Positions 1 through 5,318 are shown, counted from the first letter of the stretch. The stretch: DNA of 5,318 nt from Parachlamydiaceae bacterium (GCA_013815395.1 JACDGH010000200.1:1-5318); one strand, 5' to 3'. The notes: generated by a model not told the origin, from the letters alone. Program-made: numbers and translations.

Positions 1-110
1 GCCTTAAGCGCGCGAATGATTTAAAAGTTAAACATGCGTAATCTCGCACTTAGGAGGCTGATCGGAAATAGCTGGTGCGGCGATTTGGGTGCGAAATTTA
101 GTTACAAGAT

Positions 111-156
111 AAAAAAAAATTGGCAATATTTAATTAATATGGCCAATTTTTTTTTT
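111..156. terminator. Strong bidirectional intrinsic terminator
   Basis: Positions 111-124 (nine A then TTGGC) pair without mismatch with 142-155 (GCCAA then T). After one A/G mismatch (125/141), five more pairs (126-130 with 136-140) close a five-base loop at 131-135. The ten-T tract (147-156) on the plus strand and the A run (111-119, a T run on the minus strand) make it usable in both directions. On the plus strand it would end transcription of a gene lying left of the window and insulate the cysteine-rich gene's promoter. Confidence 0.8.
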
Positions 157-280
157 AATCTTATACTAAATTTGGCAGCAATGCACCACGTTAACTATTT
201 CCTGTCAGCCTCTAAGGCAGATAATTTACACACATTGATTAATTTATTCCTAAAGTCTTTATTTTTTCTTAATAATTTTT

Positions 281-289
281 TGCTATAAT
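281..289 (+). promoter_or_regulatory. Extended -10 promoter for the cysteine-rich small gene
   Basis: TGCTATAAT at 281-289 is a perfect sigma-70 extended -10 element (TG, one base, then TATAAT). The expected -35 position (around 260-267) is only T-rich and has no good match to TTGACA, which is common where an extended -10 is present. Transcription would start near 296 and leave a leader of about 90 bases before the ATG at 385. The leader contains a small dyad, CATTCT at 318-323 with AGAATG at 333-338. Confidence 0.6.
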
Positions 290-384
290 TGCTAAAACAA
301 CGGTTTACTAAATAGAACATTCTTTAACCCTGAGAATGCATCAATTCTAAAATAAATTTAAATTTTACTAACGAGGACAATAAT

Positions 385-720
385 ATGTGTTGCAATACAA
401 CTACAAGATATAATAGTGAAAGGCCTGATGGAGTATCATTTGGTCATAGTAGTGTTCATAATGCAGAAGATGCCATTGACTGTTGCAGCACAATCACTTG
501 CTGTTTTCTAGAATGTCAAGATAATATTAATGAAGATTATAATAGAGGTCGAAAGTTAAGCTGTTGCATCAAGCAGATAGCTTGCATTAGTGTTGGTTTA
601 GTTGTCGCTGTCACTGCTATAGCCGCAATGATTTTAGCTGCAAAAGATGGTGACTACGATGCAGGATGCTTTGAAATATGCAAAACTTTAAATGGATTGA
701 GTTTTTGTAGCTGTATTTAA
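385..720 (+). CDS. Orphan cysteine-rich small membrane protein
   Basis: I do not recognise this 111-residue protein. It has 14 cysteines (about one residue in eight), including four CC pairs at residues 2-3, 33-34, 39-40 and 60-61, and a cluster at 95, 99, 108 and 110. Residues about 65-86 form one hydrophobic segment rich in Ala, Val and Ile, probably a membrane helix, preceded by the basic stretch RGRKLSCCIKQ. The N-terminal half is polar with no signal peptide, and there is no lipobox. The start is supported by GAGGA at 373-377, seven bases before the ATG, and by the extended -10 promoter upstream. A decayed relative of its middle part lies at about 4488-4663, which shows that this is a real gene family. 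Metal binding, thiol chemistry, acylation of the N-terminal CC in a host cell, or a secreted membrane-targeted effector are all possible; none is shown by the sequence. Confidence 0.75.
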   Translation: MCCNTTTRYNSERPDGVSFGHSSVHNAEDAIDCCSTITCCFLECQDNINEDYNRGRKLSCCIKQIACISVGLVVAVTAIAAMILAAKDGDYDAGCFEICKTLNGLSFCSCI

Positions 721-726
721 AAATTA

Positions 727-750
727 CTTTAGCTTTCTATAAAGCTGAAG
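727..750 (+). terminator. Hairpin just after the cysteine-rich gene, probable terminator
   Basis: CTTTAGCTTT (727-736) pairs with AAAGCTGAAG (741-750) across a CTAT loop: ten pairs including one G-U. It begins six bases after the stop codon, the usual place for a terminator or mRNA-stabilising hairpin. The plus strand has no T-tract after the stem. On the minus strand the stem is followed by TAATTTTTAAAT, so it may work better for transcription arriving from the DUF2254 side. Confidence 0.45.
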
Positions 751-787
751 GAAAATAGATAATACACCTTTGCAACGCCCCTCAAAT

Positions 788-837
788 AAGGTATCCAGCC
801 CCGGCTACCTTGGTTTGGGCGGCATAGCCAAGGTAGC
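788..837. repeat. Overlapping alternative hairpins in a locally GC-rich patch
   Basis: GCTACCTTGG (804-813) and CCAAGGTAGC (828-837) are perfect ten-base inverted arms around a 14-base loop. The left arm can instead pair upstream, because AAGGTA (788-793) is complementary to TACCTT (806-811). AAGGTA thus occurs on both sides of a single TACCTT, giving two mutually exclusive hairpins. The patch is visibly richer in G and C than its surroundings. It could be a palindromic intergenic repeat or part of a structured RNA; I do not recognise a known family. Confidence 0.5.
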
Positions 838-867
838 AAGGACGTACCAGGAACAAAATAGGAACAT

Positions 868-928
868 GGTTTAGTGAATAATTTTAGCTATAAACCAGCT
901 AAATTGACCAGCCTAGGGCGAGACTAGG
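868..928. repeat. Run of short dyad symmetries between 868 and 928
   Basis: Three short inverted repeats follow one another. TGGTTTA (868-874) pairs with TAAACCA (891-897), TTTAGCT (883-889) with AGCTAAA (897-903), and CCTAG (912-916) with CTAGG (924-928). The first two overlap, so they are alternatives. In addition CCTAGGGCGA (912-921) recurs inverted at 1060-1069, inside the loop of the long inverted repeat. Individually weak, together they make this stretch more structured than ordinary AT-rich spacer. Confidence 0.35.
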
Positions 929-998
929 TATAAAAAAAATTGTCCTGAATAATGAAGAGGATGACAGTAAATAATAGGCAATAGATTATATTACGTTA

Positions 999-1186
999 GG
1001 CAAAGCCTTTGAGTGCGTCGAATCCTGCCGCACCCTTCAATTCAAGAACTCCACTTAATCGCCCTAGGATGTAGTATATGAGAACAAAAGCTAAAAAAAT
1101 TTTATTGCGAAATCGTTGTATTCCGCATCAACGGACCTCCTGAATTGAAGGGCGCGGCAGAGCCGACACACTCCAGGGGCTTCGCC
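999..1186. repeat. Long imperfect inverted repeat, MITE-like or palindromic element
   Basis: The left arm 999-1050 and the right arm 1135-1186, both 52 bases, are inverted copies that agree at about 41 of 53 aligned columns by eye. They share a perfect 12-base core (CCCTTCAATTCA at 1033-1044, its complement at 1141-1152) and flanking blocks such as TGCCGC, GAGTG and GTCG. The loop (1051-1134) is 84 bases with no gene. The arms are richer in GC than the region around them. No transposase is present and I see no clear target-site duplication, so this may be a non-autonomous element, a palindromic intergenic repeat, or two copies of one repeat in opposite orientation. It lies just downstream of the DUF2254 gene and would fold into a long hairpin in that transcript's 3' end. 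Confidence 0.6.
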
Positions 1187-1259
1187 AAAAACAAATTATT
1201 TACTTTCTGCTATTTCCTTCAGACTCGGAAGGGTAGCTCTGCTAATATCAAAAACTTCC

Positions 1260-2588
1260 TCAGTTGAGTGCAGTTTGATTTTTGAAAACTATATAGAAAC
1301 TAATGATCTTATTATTGATCTCCTTGCGATTATGAAGAGATTTAATATTGTGTCTGACCATTTCGGAAATCCAGCGTACTTGCTTATCAAGTGCTTTGAG
1401 CCTACTAGGTATAATTGTCTGAGTTGCAATTATTCGAAGAGATTCAAGCACTTTAAGAATAATTGTTATATTTTCTTTAGCATTCTCCCTAATTTGATTG
1501 AAAGATTCATCAAGAAAGTTTTCAAAATTTCGATCTTTAGTAATCACTCGAAGTTCATTATCTTCATAATGATAGCAAGGACTGAATTTCTTTGAAGCCA
1601 ATCGCACCATAATAGCTGTTAGATAATTTAGGCACATTACTGCGGTTGTAGTGTCATTAATTCCGGGGGAAAGTGCTTTCAATGCTATATCCACTATTTG
1701 TCTAATGCCGAAAGACACATCCTGTTCCAAAATACGCTGTTGGTTAAAAAGAAAAACGGAATTTATAAGGTTAACTGTCTTTTGAGCTGGCTCTTGTTCT
1801 ATCACAAGATAAACTAACGCAGTATTTTGAATAACAAATCCGCCAATTTTATGTTCCAGCCGCACTATTATTTTTTTATCTCTAGCTATCTGTATAAGTT
1901 TGTCCAGATCAATACTTTGGATATAACCGTTTTCATTTGCCAATATTGGAAACAAGCTCTCATCACCTAATGATTTGAAATTAATGTTTTCATCTTTTTC
2001 GCTTATTTCATTTTTAAGTTTCTCAGGATATAATCTTTCTATTACTGAAAAGGTTTCCTCGGCTACAGAGGATAAAATGCTTGAGGCCTGAATTGAAGTT
2101 GCAATATGATGAATGAAAAAAATGAGTACGCCTACCCCGCCTAATGCCAATATAAAAGCAATAAATACTGCCATGCTCGGAACAAATTCACCTTCATCGC
2201 TCGTGCGTATGGTGCAGAGTACAATCAAGCAATAAGTAAAAATACCAACGAAGAAACCTATCACTAATTGTGTAAGCCTATTTCGCATGAAGTTTCTTAG
2301 AATACGTGAGGTATATTGATTTGAGGCTAATGCTAGAGCAACTACGGTCATAGAAAAAGTAATCCCAACGACTGACATCATTGAACCAGCTATCGTAGAG
2401 AGCATAATTCGCGCCTCTTGAGCTCCTGATCCAAATAAATGAGTCCTTTCAATGAATCCATTTCCACTTCCAGATGATTCTATTTCAATTAAAACTATCG
2501 CCAGGATTATGCTTAACCCAACTATTAATGTTGGCAAAAACCATAGGCTAGAATGTAAATAATTCCAAAATGATTTGAGCTTAATCAC
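1260..2588 (-). CDS. DUF2254 family integral membrane protein
   Basis: This is a 442-residue membrane protein of the DUF2254 family, whose function is not established. Four hydrophobic helices lie at about residues 13-35, 64-88, 106-127 and 137-160, followed by a soluble C-terminal half. Family hallmarks are present: an SLWFLPTLIVGLSIILA first helix, LFGSGAQEARIMLSTIAGSM (51-70), TFSMTVVALALASNQYTSRI with LRNFMRNR (about 77-104), and KALSPGINDTTTAVMCLNYL (304-321 region). Length is normal for the family. The start is GTG (2586-2588), supported by AAAGGA five bases upstream on the minus strand. The last few residues are odd: removing one A from a run of five at 1279-1283 would replace the last six residues with about 27 others ending at a TAA at 1196-1198. 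The gene lies 350 bases downstream of the BON-MscS gene on the same strand; a shared envelope role is inference. Confidence 0.92.
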   Translation of the reverse strand: MIKLKSFWNYLHSSLWFLPTLIVGLSIILAIVLIEIESSGSGNGFIERTHLFGSGAQEARIMLSTIAGSMMSVVGITFSMTVVALALASNQYTSRILRNFMRNRLTQLVIGFFVGIFTYCLIVLCTIRTSDEGEFVPSMAVFIAFILALGGVGVLIFFIHHIATSIQASSILSSVAEETFSVIERLYPEKLKNEISEKDENINFKSLGDESLFPILANENGYIQSIDLDKLIQIARDKKIIVRLEHKIGGFVIQNTALVYLVIEQEPAQKTVNLINSVFLFNQQRILEQDVSFGIRQIVDIALKALSPGINDTTTAVMCLNYLTAIMVRLASKKFSPCYHYEDNELRVITKDRNFENFLDESFNQIRENAKENITIILKVLESLRIIATQTIIPSRLKALDKQVRWISEMVRHNIKSLHNRKEINNKIISFYIVFKNQTALN

Positions 2589-2595
2589 TTGATTC
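2589..2595 (-). promoter_or_regulatory. Short spacer supporting the GTG start of the DUF2254 gene
   Basis: On the minus strand the bases before the GTG read AAAGGAATCAA, a good Shine-Dalgarno core about five bases from the start codon. No ATG with comparable spacing lies nearby in this frame, so the GTG is the likely start. Confidence 0.6.
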
Positions 2596-2674
2596 CTTTA
2601 AAAAAAGTTTTACTGAATTTCATTATCGATCACAATATTAAAAATGTTACATGGTATTTTTGTAAAAACGAATT

Positions 2675-2730
2675 TTGACAATACATATTTGGATGCTACA
2701 CATATTGACAATTAAAAATTTAATGTCAAT
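2675..2730. promoter_or_regulatory. Repeated TTGACA boxes with a dyad, possible operator or promoter
   Basis: TTGACAAT occurs at 2675-2682 and again at 2705-2712, exactly 30 bases (about three helical turns) apart. The second copy forms an inverted pair with TGTCAA at 2724-2729. The whole dyad 2704-2730 (ATTGACA...TGTCAAT, with one bulged A) is nearly symmetric. It lies about 90-140 bases upstream of the DUF2254 start, a plausible regulator-binding region. The boxes also match the sigma-70 -35 consensus, but no good -10 follows at 16-18 bases, so an operator is as likely as a promoter. Confidence 0.35.
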
Positions 2731-2783
2731 AAGGAGTGTCAGCAATCAACTATAATAAATACACTTACAGCAGACTGTTTTAG

Positions 2784-2807
2784 GGTTTATTTGAACTGCA
2801 ATAAACC
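2784..2807. repeat. Perfect 8-base inverted repeat in the intergenic region
   Basis: GGTTTATT (2784-2791) and AATAAACC (2800-2807) pair perfectly around an eight-base loop, with one additional G-U pair outside. There is no T-tract on either side, so an intrinsic terminator is unlikely. It may be an operator or an mRNA hairpin in the 3' end of the BON-MscS transcript. Confidence 0.35.
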
Positions 2808-2938
2808 TCTGTGGAGAAGTCGGTTGATAGCTCGATTTTTTATGAGATGGCCTTAAAGTTATTCAAAAAGCGATGATATTTCTAAAGATGAGTTGTAGAT
2901 AACTTTTTTGGTCTATTTTTTTTAGCTTGGCTTCATTG

Positions 2939-4405
2939 TTATGAAGATTTAAGAATGCCAGATGTCTCTTTTTTTAAGAGATTACTTCCTTCTTCAGGTG
3001 TTCGAGATTTAAGTGCTTGCTCTTTGATTCCTTCTGCCTCAGAATTAAGTTTCCCTTCTGCTGCAGTTGCAACAATTTCTTTTTTTTCATTATCATTGAT
3101 CGCATCAGCAATTACTGGTTTGCCTTTTTCCTGTTTCTCTGTTTTTTGTGAAATCATGCGAACAACAATTCCATCCGGAAAAACGCGTTCACGACCTTCA
3201 TCTGGCATTGAAATACCACCTAATTGAAAAGCTCGTTTAATTAAACGAATAACTGAAGACCGAACCTTTAGCCAACTATGTTTTTTTCCATCCAGCCAAA
3301 AATATATTCGAAGATTCACAGTAGCGCTGCTTAAATTATCAACTAAAACCCATGGCTCTGGATCACTCAGTATCGCGGGATGTTCTTTAAGAATTTTTAG
3401 AGCAACTTCTTGAGCATCTGAAATTGCACATCCATAGCCAATACCTATTATAAAGTCCTCTCTTCGATTGGAGTTACTCGTGTAATTGCGTATGTTACTT
3501 TTATAAACTTTTGCATTCGGTATTTGCACATAATTTCCCTCTAAAGTTATTAAAATTGTGCTTCGAATCGTAAGACTTTGTACATATCCTGTGATTCCAT
3601 CAATTTCAATCAAATCCCCACTGTGAAAAGGATTGTTAATACTGAGAAAAATACTTGCCAAAAGATTTTCTGTAATATCTTTAAAAGCAATTCCCAAAAT
3701 AATACCCAACAAACCAGTTCCTCCAATAATAGTCAGTGCAATGTCTGTTAATCCCATTAAATGAAAAACTGTATACAATCCAGTCAGAAAAACCCCTAAA
3801 CCTACTCCCCAGACAACCACTCGTCGAAGGAGGGGGTTTTTTAGTCTATTCTTCAAAAATAATCGAACTAAAAAAGTAATGCTTTTTACAGCAACCCAAG
3901 TAATTAATAAAATGAGCAAACCAAATATAATTGATGGAATTGTTCGTAGTAAACTATGCCACTGTTCATGCAATCCAGCAATAATTGGTTGAAAATCAAA
4001 AATCGAAGGTGCCATGACATGAATGTGATTAACTACGGCGACGGTATCTTGCGTATTATGAGCCAATTCTCCAGCCCACTTTTTATATTCATCGGTCCTC
4101 GTTTTACCTTCTAAGAAAACAACACCATCTTTTACTTTTACATATGGATCCATAAACCAGTCTGTAGACTTTAATATGTTTTCAAGCCGTTGACTAATCT
4201 CGTAATCAAGAGCTTTGGGCTTAACATCTACTTTTACTGGAAGTTGAAGAGAATCAATTGTTTTGCTAGTTTCTTTTTTTTCCTTCACGGGGTGCATATG
4301 CATATCTTCTTGAACGAATGCCCACAATGGATACAAAATAAAAAAAAAGACAATACCTATAAGGAAAAAGTTGGGAAAATACGTGACTTGATTTTTATAA
4401 ATCAT
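2939..4405 (-). CDS. BON-domain MscS-family mechanosensitive ion channel
   Basis: This 488-residue protein is an inner-membrane channel of the small-conductance mechanosensitive (MscS) family, whose members open under membrane tension to release solutes on hypo-osmotic shock. Order of parts: an N-terminal hydrophobic segment (about 12-31, signal or anchor); a BON-like domain (about 66-132) with DGVVFLEGKTRTDEYK; membrane helices at about 153-178 and 194-216; the pore helix (about 222-257) with GGTGLLGIILGIAFKDITEN; the MscS beta-domain (about 258-310) with FHSGDLIEIDGITGYV and IPNAKVYKSNIRNYT; the C-terminal alpha/beta domain to about 418; and a charged Lys/Glu-rich tail (about 420-488). It is much longer than E. 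coli MscS (286 residues) because of the BON domain and tail. A BON domain suggests a periplasmic contact with membrane or envelope. The ATG start has AAGAAG seven bases upstream and a promoter at 4436-4464. Confidence 0.92.
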   Translation of the reverse strand: MIYKNQVTYFPNFFLIGIVFFFILYPLWAFVQEDMHMHPVKEKKETSKTIDSLQLPVKVDVKPKALDYEISQRLENILKSTDWFMDPYVKVKDGVVFLEGKTRTDEYKKWAGELAHNTQDTVAVVNHIHVMAPSIFDFQPIIAGLHEQWHSLLRTIPSIIFGLLILLITWVAVKSITFLVRLFLKNRLKNPLLRRVVVWGVGLGVFLTGLYTVFHLMGLTDIALTIIGGTGLLGIILGIAFKDITENLLASIFLSINNPFHSGDLIEIDGITGYVQSLTIRSTILITLEGNYVQIPNAKVYKSNIRNYTSNSNRREDFIIGIGYGCAISDAQEVALKILKEHPAILSDPEPWVLVDNLSSATVNLRIYFWLDGKKHSWLKVRSSVIRLIKRAFQLGGISMPDEGRERVFPDGIVVRMISQKTEKQEKGKPVIADAINDNEKKEIVATAAEGKLNSEAEGIKEQALKSRTPEEGSNLLKKETSGILKSS

Positions 4406-4435
4406 ATATGAACTTCTTAAGGTTAAGTTATTTTT

Positions 4436-4464
4436 TATATAATAAATAGACGCTTAACGATCAA
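4436..4464 (-). promoter_or_regulatory. Sigma-70-like promoter of the BON-MscS gene
   Basis: On the minus strand TTGATC (complement of 4459-4464, four of six matches to TTGACA) and TATATA (4436-4441, four of six to TATAAT) are separated by exactly 17 bases. Transcription would begin near 4429 and give a leader of about 25 bases with AAGAAG before the ATG at 4403-4405. Confidence 0.5.
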
Positions 4465-4487
4465 TCCCTATTTAACATTTAGATGAA

Positions 4488-4663
4488 CAGCGGTTTTTTT
4501 TTAAATGTCAGGGAAATTTCGAAGAAGATTATATGAGAGAACAAAAGTTAAGTGGTTGGATAAAGCAAGCTGTTTGCTCAAAATCAGCTACCAATATCGG
4601 GATTAATAATTGCCATGATGTTTTTACATGACCTTGAATACATATATCGCTTATGGCATATGT
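4488..4663 (+). pseudogene. Decayed second copy of the cysteine-rich small gene
   Basis: Reading 4506-4577 in frame gives CQGNFEEDYMREQKLSGWIK then QAVC. This aligns without gaps to residues 44-67 of the protein at 385-720 (CQDNINEDYNRGRKLSCCIK then QIAC), with about 14 of 24 positions identical. The DNA also matches, for example GAAGATTAT and AAAGTTAAG. Just after, the frame breaks. The next frame from 4589 reads LPISGLIIAMMFLHDLEY, matching the membrane segment and the following acidic residues of the intact protein, and ends at TGA 4661-4663. An in-frame stop (4473-4475) blocks upstream reading, no start or ribosome site is present, and the N-terminal third is missing or unrecognisable. 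Two of the cysteines (60 and 61) are replaced by G and W. It is a relic of a paralogue, lying between two divergent genes. Confidence 0.65.
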
Positions 4664-4674
4664 GAATTTAGATC

Positions 4675-4680
4675 TATATT
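4675..4680 (+). promoter_or_regulatory. Possible -10 element for gnd
   Basis: TATATT matches the -10 consensus at five of six bases and would start transcription near 4687, about 20 bases before the gnd ATG. No good -35 lies 16-18 bases upstream, so this is tentative. Confidence 0.25.
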
Positions 4681-4707
4681 TAAAAAAAAGTACGAGAGGA
4701 AAAAAAT

Positions 4708-5318
4708 ATGAGTTACGAGATAGGCATGGTGGGTTTAGGGGTCATGGGCCGCAATTTATTATTAAATATGGCAGATCGTGGCTTTTCTGTAGCTGGGTAT
4801 GACCGAGATAAGAGCAAGGTTGCCGAATTACAGAAAGAAACAAATAAGCAAAAAATTCAAGGTGCAGAAGATCTTAATGAGTTTATAAACTTATTGCAAG
4901 AACCAAGATCTATTATGTTGTTAGTGCCAGCAGGGGCACCTGTAGATGCTGTTATTAATGAATTGGTTCCTCTTTTGAAGAAAGGAGATCTAATTATTGA
5001 TGCGGGAAATTCCCATTATACGGATACCAATTTACGTGCGCAAAACTTAGCAAAAATGGGAATCCAATTTCTTGGTGTAGGAGTTTCAGGTGGTGAGGAG
5101 GGAGCGCGTAATGGTCCAAGCATTATGCCAGGTGGACCTAAAGAGGCTTACGAAAGAGTACGGCCTATTCTAGAAGCCATCTCTGCAAATGTAAATGGGG
5201 AACCATGTGTCGCTTACTTGGGTGAAGGTTCATCAGGCCATTATGTTAAAATGGTTCACAATGGCATTGAATACGGCATCATGCAGCTCATCAGCTAAAC
5301 ATACGATATGATGAAATG
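4708..5318 (+). pseudogene. gnd: 6-phosphogluconate dehydrogenase (decarboxylating), interrupted by a stop codon; runs off the window
   Basis: The intact enzyme converts 6-phosphogluconate and NADP+ to ribulose 5-phosphate, CO2 and NADPH in the cytosolic oxidative pentose phosphate pathway. Seen here: the Rossmann motif GLGVMG (residues 8-13), the LLVPAGAPVD stretch, IIDAGNSHYTDT, the substrate-site signature GVSGGEEGARNGPSIMPGG, and the catalytic region GHYVKMVHNGIEYG with its Lys, Asn and Glu. AGAGGA (4695-4700) lies seven bases before the ATG. The frame stops at TAA 5296-5298 after 196 residues, whereas the family is about 470-480 residues. The same frame then continues as TYDMMK, which is what follows in 6PGDH if TAA replaces a Glu codon (MQLI-x-E-x-YD). 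The Asp normally found in EYGDMQ is Ile here. The product would lack the helical dimerisation domain. A sequencing error or a contig edge could also explain the lesion. Confidence 0.8.

Larger units (their letters stand above)
721..1259. other. 539-base gene-free interval with structured repeats
   Basis: No intact gene is visible on either strand. The interval lies between the convergent cysteine-rich (+) and DUF2254 (-) genes. It holds a hairpin at 727-750, alternative hairpins at 788-837, short dyads at 868-928 and the long inverted repeat at 999-1186. Two short open stretches look protein-like but lack starts. At 749-871 the plus strand reads ...GYLGLGGIAKVARTYQEQ..., and at 903-974 it reads ...RARLGIKKIVLNNEEDDSK before a stop. 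They may be gene relics or chance. Confidence 0.5.
2589..2938. other. 350-base intergenic region between the two membrane-protein genes
   Basis: No gene is visible. It should hold the 3' end of the BON-MscS transcript and the control region of the DUF2254 gene. I see no convincing intrinsic terminator after the channel's stop codon and no clear -35/-10 pair for DUF2254, although several TTGACA or TTGTCA boxes occur on both strands. It also carries the dyads at 2704-2730 and 2784-2807, listed separately. Confidence 0.5.

Noticed and set aside
3..41. Possible C-terminus of an upstream gene (LKRANDLKVKHA then TAA)
   Set aside because: Only 12 codons are visible; this is too short to support, although the terminator at 111-156 implies that a plus-strand gene may end near here.
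34..288. 84-residue open frame on the plus strand
   Set aside because: It runs straight through the strong terminator at 111-156, has no ribosome site and has low-complexity Phe/Leu/Asn composition from AT-rich DNA.
721..1259. CRISPR array, tRNA or riboswitch
   Set aside because: There are no regularly spaced direct repeats, no cloverleaf with the conserved T-arm, and no riboswitch core that I recognise.
1275..1595. 106-residue open frame on the plus strand opposite DUF2254
   Set aside because: It is antisense to a well-supported conserved gene and resembles no protein.
2836..2938. Short open stretches such as MALKLFKKR in the gap between the two membrane-protein genes
   Set aside because: They are too short, without ribosome sites, and expected by chance.
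2955..3227. 90-residue open frame on the plus strand opposite the BON-MscS tail
   Set aside because: The Ser/Phe-rich translation is the antisense reading of a Lys/Glu-rich tail, and there is no ribosome site.
4190..4411. 73-residue open frame on the plus strand opposite the BON-MscS N-terminus
   Set aside because: It is antisense to a conserved gene and its promoter side, with no supporting start signal.

Overview
The window is AT-rich bacterial DNA with closely spaced genes, Shine-Dalgarno sites and ordinary bacterial promoters. The recognisable proteins are a DUF2254 membrane protein, a BON-MscS mechanosensitive channel and a decarboxylating 6-phosphogluconate dehydrogenase. They fit a proteobacterium, most likely a gammaproteobacterium. 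The AT-rich composition, decaying genes and an orphan cysteine-rich membrane protein suggest a host-associated or intracellular lineage such as the Legionellales. That placement is inference; no taxonomic marker is present.

Layout: positions 1-110 hold no gene I can support and end in a strong bidirectional terminator hairpin (111-156). An extended -10 promoter (281-289) then drives a small orphan gene (385-720, +) for a 111-residue protein with 14 cysteines and one membrane segment. Positions 721-1259 hold no intact gene but are rich in structure: a hairpin just after the small gene, a cluster of alternative hairpins with locally higher GC (788-837), further short hairpins (868-928), and a long imperfect inverted repeat (999-1186) with 52-base arms. 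Two minus-strand membrane-protein genes follow: DUF2254 (1260-2588, GTG start) and, upstream of it in transcription order, a BON-MscS channel (2939-4405) with its own promoter. The 350-base gap between them carries dyad symmetries and repeated TTGACA boxes. From about 4488 to 4663 lies a frameshifted relic of a second copy of the small cysteine-rich gene. Last is gnd (from 4708, +), interrupted by an in-frame TAA at 5296-5298, after which the same frame still reads as 6PGDH.

How the parts relate: the two envelope proteins may both serve membrane or osmotic homeostasis, but the gap and separate signals argue against tight co-transcription. The gnd lesion, if real, would remove the NADPH-producing step from 6-phosphogluconate to ribulose 5-phosphate. 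The most novel content is the cysteine-rich family (one intact copy, one relic) and the structured repeat region between it and the DUF2254 gene. Together these suggest a locus that gains and loses small lineage-specific genes around a stable core.
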